In this document: piece after piece, positions 7,159-17,488 of the stretch
How positions within the stretch are numbered: the stretch's first letter is position 1
Layout of the letters: each line of letters begins with the position of its first letter
Assembly (NCBI RefSeq): GCF_004208415.1
Contig: NZ_CP035758.1
Location: forward strand, 9,610,001-9,674,000
Reading direction: 5' to 3'
DNA: 64,000 bases
Source: Ktedonosporobacter rubrisoli
GTDB taxonomy: Bacteria > Chloroflexota > Ktedonobacteria > Ktedonobacterales > Ktedonobacteraceae
Notes under the pieces: generated by a model
What the model saw: only the letters and a program-made list of their open reading frames with translations
The model's database searches: none
What the model was told of the DNA's origin: nothing
Made by a program: the position numbers and the translations under genes

Positions 7159-7562
7159 CAGCAGTATTAATATTAGTATACGACAGGTTTATATTTGTGT
7201 TACTAGTTGAGCTACGCTGTAAAAGGCGGTATTTTGGTTTTTGGCTACTTAGCCATTTGATCGACAATATGATTTGGAGGCGAAAGAACCCTCACTGATA
7301 ATAACAGTTTTACAGCCTTAATGGTTACAGAATATAGACCCAAATGTACAAATATACCAGGATTTTCCTCTGACGATTTCGGCGCGGGCCACTGGCGAGA
7401 AGTTTGCCGGCTGGCCAGCACCTTTGCACCTGTCGGATGGGCAGCGCTTCTCTGCTGGGGAAGAAGAAAGCGTTGGACGGCTCCGTGGGACCACCCAACG
7501 CTTGTTTATTTATTTAGTCTAACTATGCCGATAGACCCCCTGGCATCAGGTGTAGCGAGCCC
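7109..7562. other. Intergenic stretch without a supported gene
   Basis: AT-rich sequence between the kinase operon promoter and the CDC48-like gene. Apart from the repeats at its left end and the terminator at its right end I see no gene. An 81-codon plus-strand frame over 7321-7566 overlaps the terminator and the cdc48 3' end, lacks a ribosome binding site and was rejected. Confidence 0.5.
7468..7503 (-). terminator. Rho-independent terminator after the CDC48-like gene
   Basis: AAGCGTTGG (7468-7476) pairs perfectly with CCAACGCTT (7495-7503). Read on the minus strand the stem is followed by TTCTTCTT. On the plus strand GTTTATTTATTT follows, so it could also stop plus-strand transcription. 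Confidence 0.7.
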
Positions 7563-10148
7563 TTAGACCAGGCCAAAGAGACGTGCTAGCCAGAGACGGA
7601 AGCCAGTCAAAGGTTTTTGGGGTTTTGCTTCCTGGTCGGCTGCCATTTCGAGCAAGCGCTGGCGCCCTCTCTCCTGGCGGGTGCGCTCGGCTTCTGCCTC
7701 TTCCTGAACTGCATAGCGTTCGCGCTGCTCGTCGATAGCACGGGCAAAGTGCTCCGGGCGAATCTGGAAGCGACCAGCTACCTGGGGGGTATCTGGCTGT
7801 GTGGAAGCTACATTCTCATCCGCTGCTGCCTCGCTGCTTCCCTCTTTCTCTTCGGTTATCTGGACGCGGCCAAGGCCCATCTTGGGCACGATCCATTCAC
7901 GTAAAGCCAGCAGCGAAGCTCGGCGACAGATAGCTTCAATATCGGCACCACTTCGCCCTTCAGTGAGCCGTGCTAGCTCATTGGCTGTCACCTCTGGCGC
8001 AACCGGTCGGCCGCGCATGTGCACGCTAAAGATAGCCTCGCGCTCAACTTCGTTTGGATATTGTAGTTCAACGACAAGATCAAAGCGTCCGGGACGTAGT
8101 AAGGCGGGATCGATCAATTCTGGCCGGTTTGTGGCTGCCAGGACGATGACACCTTCGCGACCCTCAATGCCGTCCATTTCGGTAAGGAGCTGGGCGATTA
8201 CGCGGTCCCCAACGTTGCCATCATTGCCAGTGCCCCGCCGTGGGGCCAGAGAATCGAGCTCGTCAAAGAAGACTATGCACGGTGCGGCTTGCTTAGCGCG
8301 GCGGAAGATCTCGCGGACACCCTTTTCCGACTCGCCTACCCATTTTGAGAGCAGTTCTGGACCTTTAATCGAGATGAAGCTTGCCTCGCATTGATTGGCC
8401 AGCGCGCGCGCAATCAAGGTTTTACCTGATCCTGGAGGGCCAGCAAGCAGGACGCCGCGCGGGGGCTCTACTTTAGCGTTGGCATATATTTCTGGGAAGC
8501 GCAACGGCCACTCTACGCCCTCAGTAAGCATGTCTTTGATTTGCTCAAGGCCGCCAATATCCTCCCATGAGGTCTCGCTTACCTCAACGTATACTTCACG
8601 GGTTGTAGATGGCTCTACCTCGCGCAAAGCGGCCTGGAAATCTGCCATGGTGATGCTCAGATTTACCAGAGTCTCATAAGGAATGTAGCCACGCTGATAG
8701 TCGATGTGAGGGAGCACACGCCTGAGGGCGATCATGGCTGCTTCGCGACAGAGGGCTTCTAGATCAGCTCCTACAAAGCCTGGCGTTAATTGGGCTACGC
8801 GCGCAACATCAACGTCGCTGGCCAGTGCTGCATCCTTGCTGTGGATGCGCAGAATTTCCATACGTCCCCGTACATCGGGAACGCGTAGGGCAATCTCGCG
8901 ATCAAAACGGCCAGGACGGCGTATCGCGGGATCGAGTGCATTAGGCTGGTTGGTTGCTCCTATGAGCACAATCTGGCCACGCGAGGCCAGGCCATCCATA
9001 AGAGCGAGCAGCTGGCCAACAATGCGCCGTTCGACTTCGCCTCCGGTCTCTGCCCGCCGGGGGGCCAGCGCATCTAGCTCGTCAATAAAGATGATGCTGG
9101 GGGCGCGCCGCTGGGCTTCCTGGAAGATATTGCGCAGGCGCGTTTCGCTCTCGCCGTAAAACTTGTTGATGATCTCGGGTCCGTTGATGACAAAAAAGGA
9201 GGCGTTTGTCTCGGCGGCAACGACGCGCGCAATCAGCGTTTTGCCGGTACCTGGAGGTCCGTAAAGCAAGACACCCTTGGGGGGTTCTACTCCCAGACGA
9301 TCAAAAACCGCAGGATACTTCAGCGGAAGTTCGATCATTTCTCTAATGCGTTGCAGTTCTTTGCCCAGGCCGCCAATATCTTCGTAGCCGACGCGTCCGG
9401 GTGTGCCGTTAGCTGCGCCGCGCGCCTGGGCACGGATAATGGTTCCTACCTGCACAATAACGGCATCGACGTCGGTCTCGACCGCTGGCGGTGGGATGAT
9501 TGGCAGCTCACCTGTATTTCGTCTATGGATAGTATAACTTGGGGTGGCCGGAGTCGTGCTGATGATAAGGAATTCGCGCGGAGCGGCGCCTGGAGTGCCA
9601 ACGCGCAATAAGTCTCCTATGGTAACCGGTAACCCGACCAGGTAGCGCGTGATATATTGCAAGTCGCTTTCCTGGATGGGAGCCCCACCGCTCAAGGGTA
9701 AAAGCGTAACTTTCTCGGCTGTTTGCAATTTGGCTTTGCGTACCGTGACGTGCTCGCCTAGTCCAGAGGCACTATTCTGGCGTACCTGGCTGTCCATCTG
9801 GATGGTCTGCTTGCCCCGGTCTGCCATGGCGCTGGGAACAACCTTAGCCGCCGTTGTACGCGCACCAGTGATCATGACGATATCGCCAGGTTGGCAGTCC
9901 AAGCGCGCTATATCGGCGGGATCGATGCGGGCAACGCCGCGCCCTACCTGAAAACCTTCAATAACCGTGAGTTGTATGTTATCGCTGGTCTGGATCTCTT
10001 CATTCTGCTCTGGCTGGTTATCTATAGCTTGTTCGTTTGAAGTCGTCTGTGTCGTATCCGACGCCAGGCCTTCCGCCGAAAGCTTGGCGGTAGTCCCCGT
10101 GTATGGTGTTCTGTTGTCGACACCGCCTGTATTGCGCGACTCCTCCAT
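7563..10148 (-). CDS. CDC48/VCP-type double-ring AAA+ ATPase
   Basis: This 861-residue unfoldase uses ATP to pull substrate proteins through a hexameric pore. The N-terminal 60 residues are low-complexity and polar. A CDC48-type substrate-binding domain (about 60-240) follows, starting LTVIEGFQVGRGVARIDP. Ring D1 has Walker A GPPGTGKT (near 300), Walker B IIFIDELDAL and arginine finger RRPGRFDRE. Ring D2 has GPPGSGKT (near 575), IVFFDELDSL and LRPGRFDLV. Both rings look active. Such two-ring proteins are typical of archaea and eukaryotes and occur in some Chloroflexota and Actinobacteria. The C-terminus (RLFGLV) is not a classical proteasome HbYX end. It is transcribed alone and no proteasome genes are in the window. 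Confidence 0.93.
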   Translation of the reverse strand: MEESRNTGGVDNRTPYTGTTAKLSAEGLASDTTQTTSNEQAIDNQPEQNEEIQTSDNIQLTVIEGFQVGRGVARIDPADIARLDCQPGDIVMITGARTTAAKVVPSAMADRGKQTIQMDSQVRQNSASGLGEHVTVRKAKLQTAEKVTLLPLSGGAPIQESDLQYITRYLVGLPVTIGDLLRVGTPGAAPREFLIISTTPATPSYTIHRRNTGELPIIPPPAVETDVDAVIVQVGTIIRAQARGAANGTPGRVGYEDIGGLGKELQRIREMIELPLKYPAVFDRLGVEPPKGVLLYGPPGTGKTLIARVVAAETNASFFVINGPEIINKFYGESETRLRNIFQEAQRRAPSIIFIDELDALAPRRAETGGEVERRIVGQLLALMDGLASRGQIVLIGATNQPNALDPAIRRPGRFDREIALRVPDVRGRMEILRIHSKDAALASDVDVARVAQLTPGFVGADLEALCREAAMIALRRVLPHIDYQRGYIPYETLVNLSITMADFQAALREVEPSTTREVYVEVSETSWEDIGGLEQIKDMLTEGVEWPLRFPEIYANAKVEPPRGVLLAGPPGSGKTLIARALANQCEASFISIKGPELLSKWVGESEKGVREIFRRAKQAAPCIVFFDELDSLAPRRGTGNDGNVGDRVIAQLLTEMDGIEGREGVIVLAATNRPELIDPALLRPGRFDLVVELQYPNEVEREAIFSVHMRGRPVAPEVTANELARLTEGRSGADIEAICRRASLLALREWIVPKMGLGRVQITEEKEGSSEAAADENVASTQPDTPQVAGRFQIRPEHFARAIDEQRERYAVQEEAEAERTRQERGRQRLLEMAADQEAKPQKPLTGFRLWLARLFGLV

Positions 10149-10415
10149 ATGCTTCCTCTTTCTCCCTACAAAAATGCGGCATGCCCGTGAGTTGTGCTAT
10201 AAAACATGATCAAAAATGCTATATGTATTTATCGATGAATCCTTACATTCTGCCTGGTCGATAGCCGGTTTTATCTAACTGTACGACATGCCAAAAGTAT
10301 TTACGCAGCAGAGTGGCAAAAGTTAGATCCTTCCTGACCTGTAATAATTTGGCTCTGCTGACCCATTTTAACATGAATTGTCCTGCTCTGGGGCGCAACA
10401 TGAAGAGAAGCTAGA

Positions 10416-11537
10416 TTATCTCCGCGCGTTCCATAAGGTTGTGCGAGCATCTGCGCTGGAGACATGGCCTGCATCAATCATCGTCCGACGTAAGAAGTAG
10501 CCGCCAATCAGCGCTAGCAAGGGAATAAGCAAGCCTTTGCCGCCGTTACGCCTGCCCTTTTTCGTTGATCCTCGCCCAACGAAGCTCAGGGTCTGCAGAA
10601 GCCAGGGAAGTACCAGGCCGCCCCCGAACATGAAGCGCCAGAATATATGGCCCTGCTCGTTTGGCCCATTACCGACCAGGGGGCGTGCCACGCGACCCGA
10701 GCCGCGCAAGAAGCTCAGTAGCTCAATGATTTCCAGCAACATTGCTCCCCATTCTAAGCGCTCTAGCTTATGCAAGCTTTTATGGGGGGCGCCAGTGAGA
10801 CGTAGAACTAGCGAGATGAGCGCGGCGCCTGTGGATAGGGCCGATGAAAGAAAGATAGCGCCTAACGCTTTGCTGCGCGACCAGAGTGGCACGCTCGTCG
10901 CGGTAAGCAGCACACCGGTATAGCCGCCAAGAAAGAGCCCGGAAAATATGCCAGGTATAGCCAGAAGTTTTTGCGGCAGTGCGGCGAGCAGGCGTGCTCC
11001 CCACCATCTTCCCAGCAAGCCATCGCGGGCCGCCTGAATCACTGCCGTGATCCCACTGAACATGGAGAAGGTAACCAGCCCCCATACGCCCATTGACATT
11101 GGTGATTTCACCTTAAACATGCGCAGCATATTTAAGAAGCGTTCGGGCCTTCCCAGATCTTTAATCAGCAAGGGCGGACAGGGTAACAAGGCCAATAATG
11201 AGAGGTAGTAGCCTGCACGGGTGACCGCGCGATCTTCCTGGCTCCCAAAGAGCGCGGCGATGCTGGCAATTACATAACATCCTGCAGCTAAGCCGCCAAA
11301 AAAGAAATACCAGACAATTTCCCAGCGCCAGATAGGCTGCTTCAGGACAGGATAGTCATAATAGGTTGACTCCTGTTGTTCCTGCTCCGGATCTGGAGTA
11401 TAGCCAGTAGTGAGCGTGGCCAGTTGCTCAAGTACTTTGTTGCCTCCTGGGGTACGGGCCACGGCGCTCCACGGGACAGGTAGGTGCCTGTAGAGGGATG
11501 TGATAATCTGCATCCCTGGTAATCGTTCGCGCTGCAT
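10416..11537 (-). CDS. nrfD: NrfD-type membrane subunit of formate dehydrogenase
   Basis: This quinone-reactive membrane subunit would pass electrons from the Fe-S subunit to the quinone pool. It is 373 residues with a soluble N-terminal third (about 75 residues) and eight or nine hydrophobic spans, starting with WEIVWYFFFGGLAAGCYVIA, which is typical of the NrfD/PsrC family. ATG 11537 has GGAGGGAG 8 nt upstream and is preferred over the codons just before it. Third gene of the fdh operon, 18 nt after fdhB. NrfD here takes the place of the cytochrome b subunit used in the E. coli nitrate-inducible enzyme. Confidence 0.85.
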   Translation of the reverse strand: MQRERLPGMQIITSLYRHLPVPWSAVARTPGGNKVLEQLATLTTGYTPDPEQEQQESTYYDYPVLKQPIWRWEIVWYFFFGGLAAGCYVIASIAALFGSQEDRAVTRAGYYLSLLALLPCPPLLIKDLGRPERFLNMLRMFKVKSPMSMGVWGLVTFSMFSGITAVIQAARDGLLGRWWGARLLAALPQKLLAIPGIFSGLFLGGYTGVLLTATSVPLWSRSKALGAIFLSSALSTGAALISLVLRLTGAPHKSLHKLERLEWGAMLLEIIELLSFLRGSGRVARPLVGNGPNEQGHIFWRFMFGGGLVLPWLLQTLSFVGRGSTKKGRRNGGKGLLIPLLALIGGYFLRRTMIDAGHVSSADARTTLWNARR

Positions 11538-11555
11538 ACACAAATCTCCCTCCAG

Positions 11556-12527
11556 TTACTCCTTGAAAATGAATATGCCCAGCAGGCTTAAGATAGCGGC
11601 TGCCGCAATGGTCAGGAATGAGGCTGGCGCAACGTTGCGTGCTGGCCGCTCGGGATTGCGTGGCAGATTATACACTTCTGGCTCATCTAGCAGGAGAAAA
11701 AAGGAGTTTAAGCCACCTTCAAGGATAGCGTCGTCAGCTCCATAAAGCCTTGCCTCTTTTACCCCACGCTCGTGCAGTATTCCCAGGCGTTCCCTTGCCT
11801 GTTTTTTGAGCTGATCTACTTCCCCGAAGATGATCGAATCAGTGGGACAGGCTTTGGCGCAGGCCGGCTCTATTCCCTCTTTCAAACGATCATAGCAGAG
11901 TGTGCATTTGTGGGCCGTGTGGTCTCCCTTTTCATCACGGGCAATGACGCCAAAGGGGCAAGCCACTACACAGTAGCCACAGCCGTTGCAGATATCCTGC
12001 TGCACATATACTGTGTCAAATTCTGTGCGGATAATAGCTCCGGTAGGACAGGCTTCCAGGCAAGGAGCATTTGCACAGTGTTTGCAGACGTCGCTATGCA
12101 TGAGCCAGCGTTCAGTGTTGAAAAAGGGCAGCGCCGTTCCAGGAGGTGGATCGGCGATGGGGCTGCTTGCTCCTTCGAGATTGTTAAAAAGGGGAAGGCT
12201 GGGTGCTGAAGTCTCTTCGCTTACCGGTTTTCTGCGTTCAATCTTCTCAATGAACTGCACGTGCCGCCAGGTAGTGGCTCCCAATTGCCGCGTATTATCA
12301 TAGCTTGATCCGCTCCAGGTAGGATCAGGGGCTGGGAGCTGATTCCATTGCCGGCAAGCTACTTCGCAGGCTTTACAGCCGATACAGATGCTTGTATCGG
12401 TAAAAAAGCCCATCGCAGGTTGTGGCGCTGGCGGCTCTTCCTTATGTAAAGGCGCCAGGGCGTTTTGCAAGAGTTGCGCGCCTGCCTGCACGAGAGATTG
12501 CTGAGCTGGCCTTGATTCAACCGCCAT
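11556..12527 (-). CDS. fdhB: Formate dehydrogenase iron-sulfur subunit
   Basis: A 323-residue ferredoxin-type protein that carries electrons between the molybdenum/tungsten subunit and the membrane subunit. Four [4Fe-4S] cysteine clusters are visible: CIGCKACEVAC, CKHCANAPCLEAC, CNGCGYCVVACPF and CTLCYDRL...CAKACP. A single hydrophobic span near the C-terminus (LTIAAAAILSLLGIFIF) would anchor it, as in FdnH/HybA-like subunits. ATG 12527 follows AAGGAG (in the 3' end of fdhA) and lies 4 nt after the fdhA stop; an upstream in-frame extension overlapping fdhA was rejected. No Tat signal is seen. Confidence 0.9.
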   Translation of the reverse strand: MAVESRPAQQSLVQAGAQLLQNALAPLHKEEPPAPQPAMGFFTDTSICIGCKACEVACRQWNQLPAPDPTWSGSSYDNTRQLGATTWRHVQFIEKIERRKPVSEETSAPSLPLFNNLEGASSPIADPPPGTALPFFNTERWLMHSDVCKHCANAPCLEACPTGAIIRTEFDTVYVQQDICNGCGYCVVACPFGVIARDEKGDHTAHKCTLCYDRLKEGIEPACAKACPTDSIIFGEVDQLKKQARERLGILHERGVKEARLYGADDAILEGGLNSFFLLLDEPEVYNLPRNPERPARNVAPASFLTIAAAAILSLLGIFIFKE

Positions 12528-12531
12528 CGCT

Positions 12532-15500
12532 TTACAACTCCTTATGAGTGAGGCGTCCAGGACGAATATTGCACATGAAAGCTTTAGCCTCTTCAATGCT
12601 CACATTTGGCTCTAGCACCATATGCGCAAGATCGTTTGTGATGCTCCCTTTGCTTTTGCCCTGGAAACCCCAATGGAATGGTACGCCTATCTGATGTACT
12701 GTGCGCTTGCCAAAGTGCAAGGGACGTATGCGCTTTGTGACCATTGCACGCGCTTCAATCTCGCCACGCAGCGTGCTGATAACCATCCAGTCGCCATGTT
12801 TAATCTGGCGTTCCGCCGCCAGCTCAGGGCTAAGTTCGGCAAAGAGCTCGGGCTGCAAAGTATTAAGCCAGGGCATCCAGCGCGACATGGGGCCGCTGAG
12901 ATGGTGCTCGGTAAGGCGATAGGTGGTGATTACAATAGGATAGCGCTCGTCTCCCACTGCCGCGAGCTGGTTATTTTGCCGGCCCTTGTTATAGATTGCG
13001 GCTGGATTGCTTTGTTGCTTGTAGAGTGCATTATGCAGCGGCGCTTCAACTGCTTCATAATGCGCAGGTAATGGACCGTCCTTCACTCCGCTGGGAGCGA
13101 AAAGCCAGCCTCGACCGTCAGGCTTCATAATAAATGGATCGCTGCCGGCAATTGCTTCCATACCCAGCGCGTCGGGCGCTGGCGTATAATCCGGAGCTTT
13201 ATTCAGTGGGAAATCAGGGATATCATAGCCTGTCCACTGTTTCTTCTCCTCATCCCACCAGACGTACTTCTTGCGTTCGGACCAGGGGTGCCCCTGGGGA
13301 TCGGCAGAGGCCCGATTATAAAGGATGCGCCGGTTGGCTGGCCAGGCATAGCCCCACTGGAGATTCGTATAGCCGTCAGGTATACGCGAAGCTGCTCGGT
13401 TATTGCCTGGTTCTGGATAGACTCCACTATAAATCCAGGAGCCACAAGCTGTGCTGCCATCGTCTTTTAAGGTCGTGAAGCCCGGTACATGAGGAGCGTT
13501 GTGTAGTGTATAGATCTGCGTGGACTGCTCCTTCTGGCCCTGGGGATAGACATAGTAGCCGTTGATCTCTTTGAGCACTAGCTCAGGATCGGGCTCGTCA
13601 AGAATGCGCGAGCCTGGTTCGGGCTGCTCTCTCTCATAATCCCAGGTCAGCGCTTGCAAGGGGCGGTCTTTAGCTTCCTGGCTCCCTTCATAGAGCTCTT
13701 TAAGCCGTTTGCCAAGATGGTAGACAAACCAGAGGTCCGAGCGCGCATCGCCGGGTGGATCGACGGCTTTATCGCGCCATTGAAGCAGCCGTTGCGTGTT
13801 GGTAAAGCTCCCTGCTTTCTCTGTAGAGGCTGCCGCCGGCAACAGGAAGACCTCGGTTTTGATCGTAGACGGATCAATAGGCTCAGTACCCTTATACCAG
13901 AAAACTGTCGATTCAACTTCGTAGAGATCGCGCACGACCATCCAGTCAAGCTTTTTCAATGCCTCGCGCTGCATGCGTGAGTCAGTGCTACCTGCCGCTG
14001 GGTTTTGCCCAAAGAGGAAGTAGCCCTTGATCTTGCCGTCGAGCATGGCGTAGCTTGTCATCAGGTGGGAATGGTCACCGATAATTTTCGGCAGCCAGCG
14101 ATAGCCGTAATCGCAGCCCTCCTCATTGACATTCTCGCCATACCAGGCCTTGAGCAGGCTCTTGATATAGGCGGGAAAATGTATCCACCAGCCAGTTTTC
14201 AAGCCAGCCGCCTCGATATACTCTGCAAGCGTTTGCTGCGAAGGAGATCTCGGCGCCGAAGTAGCCCCTTCCAGGGTTTGTTCTGTCGGCGGGTGCGTTT
14301 CTACAAATGCTGCTGGTTGAGGCATGTAGCCTGCCAGCAAATCGTAGAGCGTCGGGATATCGGTTGAGCCCTGAATCGAGGCGTGGCCGCGCAGGGCCAT
14401 GATGCCCCCTCCGGGACGGCCGATATTACCCAGCAGCAGCTGAATGATCGCGGAGGAGCGAATGATCTGTACGCCCTTGGATTGCTGGGTCCAGCCCACG
14501 GCATAACAGATAGCCGAAGTGCGTTCGCGCCCGGAGTTTTCGGCCAGCGTTTGGGCTACTATCTGCCACTGATCGCGTGGGACGCCGCATACGCGCTCAA
14601 CCATTTCTGGCGTGTAGCGGGCAAAGTGGCGCCGCATGAGCTGAAATACGCAGTTTGGATGCTGCAGCGTTGGATCTGTGAGTGGCTTGCCGTACTTGTC
14701 GCGCTGATAGTCCCAGCTATGTGTATCTGTATAGCCTCCTGTTTGCGGGTCAAAGCCGGAAAAGAGGCCGTCGAGATCCTCTGTATCTTTAAAGTCTTCC
14801 CGTACAAGCATTGCTGCGTTGGTGTAATGCACCACATACTCATGGAAGTAGGCATTGTTTTCCAGCAAATAGCGAATGATGGCGCCCAAAAACACGATAT
14901 CGCTACCTGCACGCGTTGGAATATGCAGGTTCGCCAGCGCTGAGGTACGCGAGAAATGCGGGTCTACATGGATGACCTTCGCGCCTCGCTCCTTAGCTTT
15001 CACAACGTTAGCAAAGGCGATAGGATGGGCCTCCGCCATATTGCTGCCCATGATTAAGATACAATCACTGTTGACAAGATCTTGCGGAAATGTAGTGGCC
15101 CCGCCACGCCCTAATGAAGTACCCAGACCGGGCACTGTAGAGCTGTGTCATATACGGGCCTGGTTCTCGATGGAGACAATTCCTAAGCCGCCGGTCAGCA
15201 GCTTCTTCATAAGATAGTTCTCTTCTATGTCGAGCGTGGCCCCACCTAGTGAAGCGATCCCTAGCGTATGGTTGACTTCACGCCCGTCGTCAAGGCGCTC
15301 GACAAACGTCTCATCACGAGTCTTTTTGACGCGCTGGGCGATCTGCTCCATGGCCCAATCCAGGGATTTAACTTCCCAATGGTCGCTGTAGGGACCTCGA
15401 TAGAGGATCTGCGTCAGGCGGCTAGGATTGACTGTATATTGAAAGGTGGCCGAGCCCTTCGGGCAGAGCGTACCATGGTTGATAGGGCTATCAGGATTGC

Positions 15501-15714
15501 CTTCAATGTCGATGACTTTGCCATCTTTGACATACACATTCAAACTGCAGCCTACAGCACAATAAGGGCATACGCTGTGTACGACTCTGGCATTGCGAAT
15601 GCGAGGTGCTTTTTGAATACTTTCTTTGCTGAAGGGCTCTACTTTAGAACCAATCTGCATGACCTCTGATAAAGCGCTTTGTAGCGGTTGCGGTAGAGAA
15701 GAGAATTCTGCCAT
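12532..15714 (-). CDS. fdhA: Formate dehydrogenase catalytic subunit, selenoprotein (TGA 15148-15150 = Sec189)
   Basis: It oxidises formate to CO2 at a bis-pterin Mo or W centre. Read through the in-frame TGA, the protein has about 1060 residues, close to E. coli FdnG (1015). The N-terminal [4Fe-4S] motif CPYCAVGC...LCPKG is present. The TGA sits in the context ENQARI-Sec-HSSTVPGLG, the same place as the catalytic Sec of FdnG (ENQARV-Sec-HGP). Downstream come GWTQQSKGVQIIRS, the conserved NRRILYNRASADPQG and the C-terminal pterin-binding region. A SECIS-like hairpin follows the TGA. A simple gene finder would split this into two ORFs. No twin-arginine signal is visible, so a cytoplasmic active site is possible. 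The selenocysteine machinery is not in the window. Confidence 0.93.
15119..15150 (-). promoter_or_regulatory. SECIS element directing Sec insertion in fdhA
   Basis: After TGA (15150-15148), 18 nt lead to the loop GGTCT (15129-15125), closed by GTGCCC (15135-15130) and GGGTAC (15124-15119). As I recall, the E. coli fdhF SECIS has the same GGUCU loop at the same 18-nt distance from UGA, which makes recognition by a SelB-type factor likely. Confidence 0.85.
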
Positions 15715-15896
15715 AGAATCATATCCCCATTCTGTGCATATATCTTGTGTGTTTTCGCGATGAACCGTCGCAGAGCAGTGGTATGCTCCTATTGTATCAT
15801 GGAACGAAAAGAGCTAGCATGCTCATGTATCGCTAACCTGGGCTTTTGAGCGGGAATGCCGGGCTCTGACTACCATGCGCCCGGTTGAGCTTTGTG
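15715..15896. other. Intergenic region upstream of fdhA
   Basis: Contains a minus-strand TACAAT (15796-15791), a possible -10 box for fdhA without a convincing -35, and a GC-rich imperfect hairpin near 15854-15883 that could end transcription of the LLM gene. Both calls are weak. Confidence 0.3.
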
Positions 15897-16844
15897 CTAA
15901 TCTGCTCGGGCGATAAACTCTCTAGCAAAGAATCGCAGGGAATCCAGTTGAATGACGTCAGGGAAGGCGATAATAATCTCCTGAACCCCGACATCCTCAA
16001 GCTCCGCCAGGCGTTTGCGAATAGTCTGCGGGCTACCAATCAACGAGGTATCCCTAAAGAGGCGCTTAAGGCCGAGATCGCTTCTGGCCTCGGCCTGCTT
16101 ATCAGTCTCGTCCATGACGCAGACTGTTGTTATCGTACGCCGGATGCTCTCGTAATCGCGCCCAACGGCCGTACAATGGTCTTTGAGGATCGCAAACTTC
16201 TGCTTGATAGTCTCTAGATCGCCGTAGATATCGCAGGCATCGGCGTACTGCGCTACGAGCTTAAGCGTCACTTTTTCGCCGCTCCCGCCGATCAGCAAGG
16301 GAATATGCGGCTTTTGTACACCCTTGGGCTGGTTGATAGCGCCATGCACTTGATAATACTGTCCTGCAAAGATGGCTTCTTCCTGGGTCCACATGGCGAG
16401 AATGACCTGGACGGCTTCGCGTAATTGGCGTAAGCGCTCGGGGGCAGTGGGAAATTCATAGCCGTAGCCCCGGTATTCGTGCTCATGCCAGCCGGCACCG
16501 ATGCCAAAGTTGAGGCGCCCGTGCGAGAGCACATCAACGGTACTGGCCATCTTGGCCAACAGTGCCGGGTTGCGATAGCCGTTGCAGGTCACCATCTGAC
16601 CAATGCGAATATGATTAGTATCGCGCGCAAGGGCTGCAGTTGTCGTCCAGCACTCAAAGGTGACTTCCTGTGAGGGCGTAGGGATGGTGTGAAAATGATC
16701 TACCAGCCAGGCCGAGTCAAAGCCAAGTTCGTCGGCAGTCTGAGCAACGCGTGTCATTGCCTCATAAGCTTCGACCGGATCTTTGATGCTGGCCAGGTCC
16801 ATAGTCCATCCCTGTGGCAGGGATATGCCGAATTTTAAGTTCAT
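15897..16844 (-). CDS. LLM-class (luciferase-like) F420- or FMN-dependent oxidoreductase
   Basis: A 315-residue TIM-barrel oxidoreductase of the bacterial luciferase superfamily. Family marks include the start MNLKFGISLPQ, ELGFDSAWLVDHFHT, MVTCNGYRNPALLAKMA, the glycine-rich FGIGAGWHEHEYRGYG and PLLIGGSGEK. That set is typical of the F420-dependent subgroup, but substrate and cofactor cannot be told from sequence alone. ATG 16844 has GGAGGAG about 10 nt upstream and removes 13 non-conserved residues of a longer frame. It stands alone and is transcribed divergently from ftsH. Confidence 0.85.
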   Translation of the reverse strand: MNLKFGISLPQGWTMDLASIKDPVEAYEAMTRVAQTADELGFDSAWLVDHFHTIPTPSQEVTFECWTTTAALARDTNHIRIGQMVTCNGYRNPALLAKMASTVDVLSHGRLNFGIGAGWHEHEYRGYGYEFPTAPERLRQLREAVQVILAMWTQEEAIFAGQYYQVHGAINQPKGVQKPHIPLLIGGSGEKVTLKLVAQYADACDIYGDLETIKQKFAILKDHCTAVGRDYESIRRTITTVCVMDETDKQAEARSDLGLKRLFRDTSLIGSPQTIRKRLAELEDVGVQEIIIAFPDVIQLDSLRFFAREFIARAD

Positions 16845-17488
16845 ACAGTTGAGTCTCCTCCGTAAGTCAGATTGTGCAGTCAAAAGTGCAACATAAACAG
16901 ACTACAAGTAATATGTCTAGCTTCTTATAGCCATAAGAGACGATGGGTATCTAGCTTTGAGCTGAGCCCTTCGCTTGATCAGTATGCGAGAAAATCGATA
17001 GTATTACCAGATTCTGACAATCATATGACTGCCAATGGCAGGATAAGCTTTGTCAGTTGATAGTAAGAGCTAGCCGTCCTGAAGTTGTAGACCAAAAGGT
17101 TATGAGACTGGCGCATACCGGGATTTTCTGGTATATCTTTATGCAGCATTAAAATATTGATAAAAATTATTCGGTGCAGCCAACCCTTTGTGAGCTAGCG
17201 AGAAATATACAGGCATATGCTGGTTCATAGATATATCGCGCTCTATAGCCTATTTGTGCTAGTAAGAGTAAGGGCTATAAAACTCTTCTGTATCAAGAGA
17301 AACAGCTATACGATAGTACTATTTCTAATCTTTCTCAGCATTCTAACGATCTACTAATCTTGCTAAACAAATTCTTATACGATATACTACGTTCTAGCAT
17401 CGCACTGGAATAGAAAAATACGTGAAGATGCAAGATGAAATAGGCATGATAGAAGTCAGGAAACAGTAAAGAAGGGTTTACGTACTGC
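16845..17488. other. Divergent intergenic region between the LLM gene and ftsH
   Basis: About 640 nt of AT-rich DNA with no supported gene; short frames here have no ribosome binding site. A candidate ftsH promoter is TTGCTA (17360-17365), 17 nt, TATACT (17383-17388), about 100 nt before the gene. Confidence 0.45.

Noticed and set aside
7321..7566. 81-codon plus-strand frame between the kinase operon and cdc48
   Set aside because: It crosses a terminator and the 3' end of cdc48 in antisense, has no ribosome binding site and no recognisable protein pattern.
15148..15150. TGA as a true stop splitting fdhA into two genes
   Set aside because: It is in frame with coding sequence on both sides, sits at the family Sec position and is followed by a SECIS-like hairpin.
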